The notes under the pieces: model-generated | The model's database searches: none | What the model was told of the DNA's origin: nothing | Seen by the model: only the letters and a program-made list of their open reading frames with translations | Part shown: positions 18,243 to 25,936 of the stretch, in pieces | Numbering within the stretch: the stretch's first letter is position 1 | Layout of the letters: each line of letters opens with the position of its first letter | Made by a program: the position numbers and the translations under genes | DNA from: Bradyrhizobium erythrophlei | Lineage (GTDB): Bacteria; Pseudomonadota; Alphaproteobacteria; Rhizobiales; Xanthobacteraceae | Direction of reading: 5' to 3' | NCBI RefSeq assembly: GCF_900129425.1 | Contig: NZ_LT670817.1 | Coordinates: 4,960,001 to 5,024,000 of the forward strand | Length of the DNA: 64,000 nucleotides

Positions 18243-19481
18243 TTAAGCAGGTTTGATGGCTAGATCGTATAGCTCGAGAATGCGATCGATTTTCTTTTCC
18301 CAGTCAAAATACAGCCTGGCCCTTCGATAGCCAGCCTCACCGAGTTGATGGCGTAGGTCAGAGGAATCGGCCAGCATCATGATTGCTGAGGCAAACCCTG
18401 CTACCAAACCTTCGCGCGAGTTTGGTGCTACCAATACACCACAAGAACTATCGAGATAGTCAAGCGGGCCTCCCCACGCGGTCGCGATCACGGGTAAACC
18501 CATGGCCATTGCTTCCAGGACGACGGCACCACCGGACTCGAACAAGCTGGGCAATACCAGCACATCCGCAGCATCCAAGCGGCGAGCACAATCCGCTTGA
18601 TTCATCCAACCTGAGAACTTGGCAATCGCCTTCAAACCCATGTCATGCGACAGTTTCTCCCAGACCGGGCGCATCGGTCCGTCGCCGATAATTTCGAGAG
18701 ACAGCCGAGGGTCACTGCCCAGTTGCTGGATCGCCTCGAAGACGATCTCGATTGCCTTCCAATCCACCAACCTTCCGACGAAGATCATCCTTAGCTGCCG
18801 GTCGGGGGCGCCCCGAATCTCGCTCCGGCGCCATACCCTAAAATCCACTCCATTCTCCACGAGATCGATCACTGAGCTCCTTATGCCATGAGGCAGGGCT
18901 TTTCGAGTTCGTGTATTCGCAACCAGGAGAAGGCGAGCGCGCCGCTTGCCGGGAAGTGCGAGATTGAGAAAGCTCGCCAAACCACGACCGAGCGCGACAG
19001 CGATACGAGAAAGCCTGCCCTCTTCCCGACGAAATGCCGGCGGATATTCCATGCCGCCGTTCATCGGACCAAAAATAACAGGCAATCCAAAACCGTAGAG
19101 CAGTGATGGAGATTTTGGTGATACTGGGATCGGAACGTGTATCACGTCGAAAGCATGTAACTTCGATAACTTTCGGACCAAGCGACGCTGAGCGATCTGC
19201 GTGGTCAACTGGATGATAAACCCGGTTGTCACTTCCGCGACGCGCCGGGGAAGACAATTTCCGAACCGAAATACGATCTTGTGGAGGAAGGTGTCTTTTA
19301 CATAATGTAGACGATCAAGGTCCTTGATAAATTGCGTCGTGAGCTCTGATCTATTCCTTTCGTGCACCAACAATCTAACATCGATGTTCCTGGTCCGAAG
19401 CAAACGAAAATAGTTGAAGGGAAGGAAGGCCTCTCCGCCAAATTGGCTCGAGGCATTGTCGGCAACAATCAGTACCCTCAT
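18243..19481 (-). CDS. Glycosyltransferase, GT4 family
   Basis: 412 residues with the full GT-B plan. The N-terminal domain starts MRVLIVADNASSQFGGEAF (the glycine loop) and includes VIFGPMNGGMEYPP. The donor domain has RMIFVGRLVDWKAIEIVFEA (the conserved Gly-Arg plus lysine), LEIIGDGPMR, and the E-x7-E motif FESGGAVVLEAMAMGLPVIA, followed by GVLVAPN. It is a retaining glycosyltransferase of EPS or LPS clusters; donor and acceptor are unknown. It is divergent from the protease gene at 19791, sharing a ~300-base AT-rich gap. Confidence 0.9.
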   Translation of the reverse strand: MRVLIVADNASSQFGGEAFLPFNYFRLLRTRNIDVRLLVHERNRSELTTQFIKDLDRLHYVKDTFLHKIVFRFGNCLPRRVAEVTTGFIIQLTTQIAQRRLVRKLSKLHAFDVIHVPIPVSPKSPSLLYGFGLPVIFGPMNGGMEYPPAFRREEGRLSRIAVALGRGLASFLNLALPGKRRARLLLVANTRTRKALPHGIRSSVIDLVENGVDFRVWRRSEIRGAPDRQLRMIFVGRLVDWKAIEIVFEAIQQLGSDPRLSLEIIGDGPMRPVWEKLSHDMGLKAIAKFSGWMNQADCARRLDAADVLVLPSLFESGGAVVLEAMAMGLPVIATAWGGPLDYLDSSCGVLVAPNSREGLVAGFASAIMMLADSSDLRHQLGEAGYRRARLYFDWEKKIDRILELYDLAIKPA

Positions 19482-19790
19482 AGGGATTTACTATGCTTCA
19501 ATGAACGCAAGATCAGATAATCAGGGAGCGAAATCAGAGGTGAGTATAGCATCTGCGCTCACTAAGGTTTTCTGGAATGTCATTGAGCCATCGAAATAAC
19601 TCAACCTCAGAGCTTGAGTACTCTAACGCAAAGATTGGCTCTTGCAAGCCGCCGTATCCTGGCGTGAATGGAGTAAAATCTTGCAAGTTGCGCTCGCAAT
19701 CGTGCATTTTTGGAAATAGGTCTACACATGCGCGGCCATTAGTGCAGGTGGCGGGAGGCCGCTTCTTTTGGAACGAGACCAACCTTGGGA
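19482..19790. promoter_or_regulatory. Divergent intergenic region between GT4 and protease genes
   Basis: About 310 bases between two divergent starts. It must contain promoters for both, but I see no motif strong enough to name, and short open frames here on both strands have no domain-like content. Confidence 0.3.
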
Positions 19791-20504
19791 ATGCGTCGCC
19801 CCCTACCAGAATGTCCCTCGATATTGAAGGTGGACGGATATCAATATTTCCTAACGCTTTTGGCAGCGGCGTTTCTTTTCGCGATCTTTTTACGACCTTC
19901 ATACGCGGACCAACAGGACGAAACATTCCTCGTTTATGCAGTAAATATTGACATGCCCTCGTGGCGGGGGAACGGGATTTATCTTGGAAAAGGTCTGTTT
20001 CTCACGGCGGCTCACGTTGTTGGCCGAGGCTGGTTGACAAGGCCGAAAATTGTTATCGGAGGCCAAAAGTATCCCACTCGCGTCGTCAAAGAAGGCTCTC
20101 CTGGCGGCACTGACCTGACGCTGCTTGCCGTGGAGGAAAGCGTCCTCCCCATGCGCCTGCGATTGAGGAGAAATCCGCTATGTACCGCACCGCCCCGACC
20201 CGGCCAGGAAGTGGTCACCGTCGTGCCCGAAGCCGTTGTGCATTCCCACATTATCTCGCCACAGCGACTCCCACAGGACCTTCGAAAGCTCACCTCAGTG
20301 ATCGGCGATGTCGCCACAACCGGTAATTCAGGATCCGGCGTCTTCGACGCACGGCAAAAATGCCTGCTCGGGATAATAAGCCAGAAGATCTCCCAGTCTC
20401 GAACCCGGGCCGACACTGGCGAGGTCGAAGTTCATGATATTGCAAAATACTTCGTTCCAGCCTCGGCTATTGTTAGTTTCATGCCCCCTGAATTCCGTTT
20501 CTAG
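19791..20504 (+). CDS. Trypsin-like (S1 family) periplasmic serine protease
   Basis: 237 residues. A basic leader and hydrophobic segment (FLTLLAAAFLFAIFLRPSYA) target it to the periplasm. The catalytic triad is visible: His77 in LTAAHVVG, Asp110 in GGTDLTLL and Ser184 in GNSGSGVF. There is no PDZ domain, so it is not DegP-like. It lies within the polysaccharide cluster between a glycosyltransferase and a BY-kinase; whether it processes cluster proteins or PEP-CTERM cargo is unknown. The ATG at 19791 was chosen; a TTG two codons upstream is also open. Confidence 0.8.
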   Translation: MRRPLPECPSILKVDGYQYFLTLLAAAFLFAIFLRPSYADQQDETFLVYAVNIDMPSWRGNGIYLGKGLFLTAAHVVGRGWLTRPKIVIGGQKYPTRVVKEGSPGGTDLTLLAVEESVLPMRLRLRRNPLCTAPPRPGQEVVTVVPEAVVHSHIISPQRLPQDLRKLTSVIGDVATTGNSGSGVFDARQKCLLGIISQKISQSRTRADTGEVEVHDIAKYFVPASAIVSFMPPEFRF

Positions 20505-20514
20505 ACTGGGCCCC

Positions 20515-21321
20515 TCAATAATAGGCGTGGTAGTCATCCGCAATGTCCGTGACTTTGTTCACGACGACGCGGACCAGATTGGATTGCTTCAGGTGCTTCT
20601 GGCATTCCTTGATGTCCGCCACGGATGTTGTACCAACACCGGTGACGAGTATCACGGCGTCCATTCGTGGCAGAATTGAAATAACATCATCGCCGATCAG
20701 CATTGGCGGCAGATCGAAAATCACAGTTCGTGACCGGAAGTCCCTTTTGATCGTCTGAAGCAAGGTAGCCATTGTTTGCGAGGCCATCCATTCGGACGAT
20801 GTCGACGCCGCAACTTCGCCGGGGAGGACCAATAATTTGCTAGGACCGATGCTGGCTTCGATCAAGGCCGAACCCAGCGTCCTGCGTTCCTCGAGGACGC
20901 CCACAATCCCCGGATCGCTTTCCAGTCCAAGATAGTTTGCAACCATCGGTTTGCGCATATCCATATCAACCAGCAGGACGGATCTCTCCGGCAGCCGGGC
21001 AACGCTCATCGCAAGGTTGCAGGACGTAACTGTCTTGCCGCATGCGACTGTTGGGGAGGTGACAGCCAGGAATTGCCAGCTGTTCTGGTCCATCTCCTGC
21101 AGGACCTGCGCCCGCAACATATCATAATAGCGTCCGTTCGGGGTGCCGACACCATGTGCAACGATCCGTGTCTGCTCAAGATCAGCCTCGCTTAGTCGAA
21201 CCTGCCGGAATTGTGGGTCATGCAGGCCCGGCCGAGCAGGATCGGGCACACTAACCGCCGCCCGCCTCGCCCCGCCTTCAGTGGCTCTTGCGAGATCAAT
21301 CGCCTGCTTGATCGAGTCCAC
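20515..21321 (-). CDS. BY-kinase-like tyrosine autokinase (CpsD/CapB type)
   Basis: 268 residues, cytoplasmic. The Walker A is TSPTVACGKT at about 88-97, followed by the Walker A' motif VLLVDMDMRKP at about 115-125, and the C-terminus is tyrosine-rich (DDYHAYY). Such kinases pair with a membrane Wzz-type activator and control polymer length by cycles of autophosphorylation. The Walker A lacks the usual Gly-Glu-Gly before the lysine, which is mildly unusual. It starts at a GTG with GGGAG seven bases upstream, 22 bases after the Wzz-type gene, so the two form an operon and probably act as a split kinase-activator pair. Confidence 0.85.
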   Translation of the reverse strand: MDSIKQAIDLARATEGGARRAAVSVPDPARPGLHDPQFRQVRLSEADLEQTRIVAHGVGTPNGRYYDMLRAQVLQEMDQNSWQFLAVTSPTVACGKTVTSCNLAMSVARLPERSVLLVDMDMRKPMVANYLGLESDPGIVGVLEERRTLGSALIEASIGPSKLLVLPGEVAASTSSEWMASQTMATLLQTIKRDFRSRTVIFDLPPMLIGDDVISILPRMDAVILVTGVGTTSVADIKECQKHLKQSNLVRVVVNKVTDIADDYHAYY

Positions 21322-21343
21322 AATCGTTCTCCCGAGATTACAA

Positions 21344-22699
21344 CTACCGAAACAGCCCGACCCGGGCCTTTGCGATCATCAGGTCGAGCGGCAGCAGCAG
21401 ATAGGCTGCGATCATCGCACCGACCACAACCGCCGCGCCGACGACGATCATCAATAAGATCCGGCGCTTGCGCCGGTGCGATTCCGCTACCGTCGTAATG
21501 TAGGGAATCGAGACGACCAGATGGCTGTCAATCACCGCAAACACGTCGCTGCTGCGACGGATCGCCTTGTCCGCCAATTCAGCCACGAAGGCCAGGCCGA
21601 CGCCAGCCGCAGCTGCCAGCAGAACAGCCAGGCCGGCGACCTTCAGCCGATTGGGTCTAACGGGATTTTGCGGCGTGCTCGGCTGCTCGATGATCTCGAG
21701 TTTCTCCGACTGCTGGTTCTTTTCAAGATTTTCACCGATGCGTGCGGCGGCAAGTTTCGTCGATGCAGCATCGAGGTTCTTTTGCAAAGTTTCCTGCTGT
21801 GCTTCGAGCGCCTCGAGGCTGGCCTCAGCCGTTGCATCGTCTTTCGCAGCCGGCGAAACATCTTTCGCAGACGACGAAAGCTCCCGCTCCATGGCTTCAA
21901 TTTGCCGCTTCAATGATTGCACGATGGGATGCTTATCTGAGTACAGCGCACTTTTTTGAACGAGTTCGGCCTTAAGCTGGCCAAGCAGTGTCGTCGGCTG
22001 GTCGGGTTTGGCAACGACCTTGTCCTGCGCGGCCTTAATCCGCGCGAGCTTGATCTGGGCTATCTTGGTGTCAAGCGCATCGCTATCCGCCTGCAGTTTT
22101 TGAACTTCGCGCGCCAGAAATTTCGTCGTATCGGAGGCGCGGCTAGTGCGGTCGCGGAGATCCTCGTTGAGGATGCGTGTCATCAATTCGTTTGCTACCC
22201 GCGCTGCCGCTTGCGGGTCGGCATATTCGAACCCTACCGAAAATACGATCGTCGGATTGCGTGAGGTCTGCTTGAAATCTAGCTGTGTATCGACCGGCGT
22301 AATCTTGGTGCTTTTTTTCATCAGTTCGATGACGTCGCTCACCGACATAAATCGCCGTTTGTCGGGAAATAGATCGAACTTGTCCGCAATGGCGATCAGA
22401 TTGTCCCGGGTCATCGTACGCTGCTCAATCACCTGGATGCGCTCTTGTGCCGCGCTTGTGACGGTGGGCCGGACAAGTTCCGTAGGAATTTGCTGCGACT
22501 CGACGAGAATCTTACCCTCCGACAGATAGACCGCCGGCCACAGCTTCGCTGCCGCGAGCCCGCCGGAGGCGATGATAACAAACGGAATGACAAAATAGAG
22601 CCATCTGCGCTGGACGAGTTCCCAATAAAACGCCGGTCGCAGCATATGGCTGCGATCCAGGCCTTCAACATCGTCCTCGAAATCAAGCTTTTGCAGCAT
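21344..22699 (-). CDS. Polysaccharide chain-length determinant (Wzz/GumC type)
   Basis: 451 residues. An N-terminal membrane helix (YFVIPFVIIASGGLAAAKL) is followed by a long periplasmic helical domain with coiled-coil character (KLQADSDALDTKIAQIKLARIK, KSALYSDKHPIVQSLKRQIEAME and later heptads), a proline-rich segment near the second membrane helix (STPQNPVRPNR; LAVLLAAAAGVGLAFVAEL), and a short third hydrophobic stretch. This is the standard Wzz/PCP-2a plan without a fused kinase. It should set polymer length and recruit the BY-kinase encoded just downstream. The ATG at 22699 has GGAA about six bases upstream; a TTG at 22720 is an alternative. Confidence 0.88.
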   Translation of the reverse strand: MLQKLDFEDDVEGLDRSHMLRPAFYWELVQRRWLYFVIPFVIIASGGLAAAKLWPAVYLSEGKILVESQQIPTELVRPTVTSAAQERIQVIEQRTMTRDNLIAIADKFDLFPDKRRFMSVSDVIELMKKSTKITPVDTQLDFKQTSRNPTIVFSVGFEYADPQAAARVANELMTRILNEDLRDRTSRASDTTKFLAREVQKLQADSDALDTKIAQIKLARIKAAQDKVVAKPDQPTTLLGQLKAELVQKSALYSDKHPIVQSLKRQIEAMERELSSSAKDVSPAAKDDATAEASLEALEAQQETLQKNLDAASTKLAAARIGENLEKNQQSEKLEIIEQPSTPQNPVRPNRLKVAGLAVLLAAAAGVGLAFVAELADKAIRRSSDVFAVIDSHLVVSIPYITTVAESHRRKRRILLMIVVGAAVVVGAMIAAYLLLPLDLMIAKARVGLFR

Positions 22700-22982
22700 A
22701 TTTTTTCCGGCGCCAGTCAACTTGTTGCAAAGCCCGTACCAATGCAGGCTTCCATATCCAGGTCCCTAATAAGGCTCCAGACCAACACGTGTCTAGCACA
22801 CGATGTCTATGTCTTGTTTGACTTGAGGTGGTCAATCCCGGTTCACTATTAATTCGGTAAGGTTTCAACTGGACCGGTTTAAACCTTAGGCGTCAGCATA
22901 CCGAAATTTACTTTGATCGCGGAAATTGCAGCCAACATGGACGGAATTGGACAATAATACCGTGTTCGATTAAGGAAGCGCG

Positions 22983-23819
22983 ATGTACGAAGCGTACTAC
23001 CAGCTGCGGGAGAAGCCGTTTTCAATTCTCCCAGACCCAGACCTGATCTACTGGGGCAGAATGCACACGATGGCATTCACGATGCTGGAATTCGGCATCA
23101 TGAACAATGCAGGTTTTACTGTAATTACCGGCGAAATCGGCTCAGGCAAGACGACCCTACTGCGTTACCTTTTGAGACGTATCAGCCCCAGTGTGACGGT
23201 CGGCCTCATTTCGAGCTCTCCCCAAGGGCGGCATGAACTGCTGCAGATGATCTTGATGTCGCTCGAGCAAAGTTTTGAGGGCGATTATCCTATACTTTTC
23301 AAACGCTTGCAGGACTTCCTCCACGGCCAATTTGCTAATGGGCGACGCACGATCCTGATCATCGACGAAGCCCAAAACCTCGAACCGGAAGCGCTTGAAC
23401 ACCTGCGGATGCTTTCCAACATCAACGCCGATAAGTTTCAGATTTTGCAGCTGATCCTGGTTGGACAACCCCAGCTACGGGATGCGCTGATGGCGCCCAA
23501 GCTGCACCAATTCGCGCAGCGGATATCCTCCGATTTTCACCTCAGTCCGCTGGATTCAAAGGAGGTAACAAAATACATCGATTTCCGCCTCGAAGCTGTC
23601 GGGGCGCGAGGCCTCCTCTTCACCGCGGAGGCCTGTGCCTTGATCGCGATCGCCAGCGGCGGCATCCCCCGAATGATCAATGTCCTTTGCGACACCGCGC
23701 TGGTTTACGGCTTTGCAGGCGAGAGGAAGATTGTCGGTCAAGACATTGTCAGAGAAGTTATTGCCGATAAGCAACAACACAGTATGTTTCCGTTCAAGAG
23801 CCTTTCCAGCACCCCCTAA
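22983..23819 (+). CDS. ExeA-like AAA ATPase of exosortase/EPS clusters
   Basis: 278 residues. Walker A GEIGSGKT is at about 50-57 and Walker B ILIIDEAQ has its D-E at about 128-129, with QRISSDFHLSPLD typical of the ExeA/GspA family. The N-terminus (MYEAYYQLREKPFSILPDP) is the standard start of this family, which accompanies exosortase loci as an 'exosortase-associated ATPase'. An AAGGAAG ribosome site is placed about seven bases before the ATG. It is divergent from the chain-length gene and heads a plus-strand run with the export genes. Its role in export energy or assembly is inferred from position. Confidence 0.9.
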   Translation: MYEAYYQLREKPFSILPDPDLIYWGRMHTMAFTMLEFGIMNNAGFTVITGEIGSGKTTLLRYLLRRISPSVTVGLISSSPQGRHELLQMILMSLEQSFEGDYPILFKRLQDFLHGQFANGRRTILIIDEAQNLEPEALEHLRMLSNINADKFQILQLILVGQPQLRDALMAPKLHQFAQRISSDFHLSPLDSKEVTKYIDFRLEAVGARGLLFTAEACALIAIASGGIPRMINVLCDTALVYGFAGERKIVGQDIVREVIADKQQHSMFPFKSLSSTP

Positions 23820-24027
23820 GCAATTGTAATACTTGGACCTCTGGTCTAATAATCGGGTGACGGGGATTGACCAGAGTAGCTAAAGTGTTAAACGCAACGT
23901 CTAATTTTGCGCAATGATCGAAGCGACCCGGTTTTGGGGGCCGCCGGCGGCAGTGGATATTGGCCGTGATGCCAAGCCGCTCTCGGCCGGTTAGGGGATA
24001 CGCCGGTGTGGAATAAGGGGGGAAAAG

Positions 24028-24612
24028 ATGCGGATCTCGATTGTGTTGATTTGCCTGGCGATCTGGGCCACAGCCGCGGACGCGCAAACCCTTAAACCCG
24101 GCGACAGTTTGAGCATCTCGGTGCTGCAGGACCCCAAGCTTGACCGCTCGGTGGTGGTGGACCCCAGCGGAGAAATTGCCTTCCCCTTGGCTGGTCACAT
24201 CCGCGCTCGCGGACTTACCCCCGAAGCCCTTGAGAAAATCCTGATCGCCAAGCTGAAGGACAACTACAAGGACGACCATCTCGACGTGACGGTCGCCATA
24301 GCGAACTCGCCAAAAGATATCCCCGAGGAAGACCTCAAGCCCAAAATATTCATCACCGGGGAGGTCCTAAGGCCTGGTCCCTACATAATCCGGCAGCCAA
24401 TAACCCTGATGCAGGCTATCACCTTCGCGGGAGGCATTGGACCCTATGCCGCGAAGCGGCGCATCCAGGTCCGGCGCCGCATGCCAGGCGGAGATGAGAC
24501 AATTTTCATGTTCGACTACAAGGCCTATGAAGCCGGCGCCGATCTCGAAGGCAATATCTCGTTGAGAGCGGGAGATGTCATCATGGTTCCGGAGCGAGGC
24601 TTGTTCGAATAG
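24028..24612 (+). CDS. Polysaccharide export outer-membrane protein (Wza type)
   Basis: 194 residues, forming part of the outer-membrane/periplasmic channel. Signal peptide (MRISIVLICLAIWATAADAQ) then a polysaccharide export domain (LKPGDSLSISVLQDPKLDRS, VDPSGEIAFPLAG) and a SLBB-like domain (IFITGEVLRPGPY, ITFAGGIGPYA). No lipobox cysteine is present, unlike E. coli Wza, and the protein is short, so it is a minimal form. A strong AAGGGGGG ribosome site precedes the ATG. The barrel protein gene follows 27 bases later. Confidence 0.92.
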   Translation: MRISIVLICLAIWATAADAQTLKPGDSLSISVLQDPKLDRSVVVDPSGEIAFPLAGHIRARGLTPEALEKILIAKLKDNYKDDHLDVTVAIANSPKDIPEEDLKPKIFITGEVLRPGPYIIRQPITLMQAITFAGGIGPYAAKRRIQVRRRMPGGDETIFMFDYKAYEAGADLEGNISLRAGDVIMVPERGLFE

Positions 24613-24639
24613 AACATCATCAAAGTGCAAGCGAATGCC

Positions 24640-25860
24640 GTGAGGAAAACCGCCGCAGCGGCCTCGATTTTGTTATGCTTGGTGCCTCCGGCTGCACGGG
24701 CGGTCGATTGGTCACTTCGTTCTACCGCGAGCGAAACGGTCGAACTCAATAATAATCTGTTTCTCAGTCCCGCGCCCATAGGTGGGACGCTTGGATCCTA
24801 TTCGACGATCTCGGCAAATGCCGAGGCGCGAACGCCTACGTCAAAGTTCGATTTTGACAGCTATGTGAATTACAACAAATATTTTGGCCCCGGGGCGAGT
24901 ACTCTGCCGGATACCGAGAATCTCAGCTACGGCTTCAAAGGCCATTACGAGACATTTGGCAAAAACAATTCAGACCGAAACTACCTCGATGCCGGCTACA
25001 CCTCGCAGAGTGCCGCCTTCGCCCTTCTCGGCCAGCTTGGCGTGCTCACAAACGTGGTTGGATCGCTCAATACGTTCAACTTCGGCGGAGGGATCGACCG
25101 CTCCCTGAGTGCGCTCGATACCGTCAGTCTTTCCGCCCGTTCGACGCTGACGAGCTACGACCCGCCGAGCGCTGGGACCGCCTTCACAGACACCTCCGCA
25201 AACGCAAGTTGGAGCCACCGGCTCAGTTCGCTCACCTCAATCACCGCATCATCCAATGCCGAATGGCTTGCCTTCAACAATGCATCCAGCACAAATATCA
25301 TGATCCTGCGCAATCAGGGCGGTTTCGATACCAGCCTGTCGCCGCTTCTGTCCTTTCACGGAATGTGGGGTGCAGCCAACGTTCAAACCGAAAATAACGG
25401 CGTAGGCGCAGTCTCGGGGTCAGCGACCGGTCTGATCTACGACATGCTGCTGACATACAAAGCGCTCAAGAACACAACCTTCACGGTGGCCGCATTCCAG
25501 TCGGTCGGTCCGACCGCTATCGGTTCGCTCGTACAAACGACCTCCGTTCGAGCTGGCGTCAGCCACGCCATCAATTCCGTTTCAAGCGTGACATTCTCCG
25601 CCGACGAATTCCAAACTACATCAACCACCACGGGCCAATTTGCATCGGCCTCGGTCAGCTACAGTCGTACATTGGCGCGGGATTGGACCGCCGCCATAAC
25701 TTATCGATATCTCCACAGCTTCGGAACTACCGGAGGGACGGTGGCTATTACTCCGATCATCGGGGGATTACCCGTCGTCTCGACAATCGGTGCAGCCAGT
25801 TCGAACAGCATAGTCGTAGTGGTATCAAAGAGCACAACACTTCTGGCACATACAGAGTAG
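24640..25860 (+). CDS. Outer-membrane beta-barrel protein of the EPS cluster
   Basis: About 406 residues. After a signal peptide (RKTAAAASILLCLVPPAARA) the sequence is dominated by alternating hydrophobic and polar residues with many short repeats ending in aromatics (SLRSTASETVELNNNLFLSP, DSYVNYNKYFGPG, TYRYLHSFGTT), typical of EpsL-type outer-membrane barrels. Start codons are GTG at 24640 (chosen for its signal peptide) or GTG at 24625; neither has a clear ribosome site, so coupling to the upstream export gene is likely. It probably forms or supports the outer-membrane exit. Confidence 0.78.
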   Translation: MRKTAAAASILLCLVPPAARAVDWSLRSTASETVELNNNLFLSPAPIGGTLGSYSTISANAEARTPTSKFDFDSYVNYNKYFGPGASTLPDTENLSYGFKGHYETFGKNNSDRNYLDAGYTSQSAAFALLGQLGVLTNVVGSLNTFNFGGGIDRSLSALDTVSLSARSTLTSYDPPSAGTAFTDTSANASWSHRLSSLTSITASSNAEWLAFNNASSTNIMILRNQGGFDTSLSPLLSFHGMWGAANVQTENNGVGAVSGSATGLIYDMLLTYKALKNTTFTVAAFQSVGPTAIGSLVQTTSVRAGVSHAINSVSSVTFSADEFQTTSTTTGQFASASVSYSRTLARDWTAAITYRYLHSFGTTGGTVAITPIIGGLPVVSTIGAASSNSIVVVVSKSTTLLAHTE

Positions 25861-25936
25861 CAAACGTTCATCTCATGCAGGTTCGTAGTGATCAACAGGT
25901 ATCGAACAGAACGGCCTCGAACACAGCATTCCGGGG

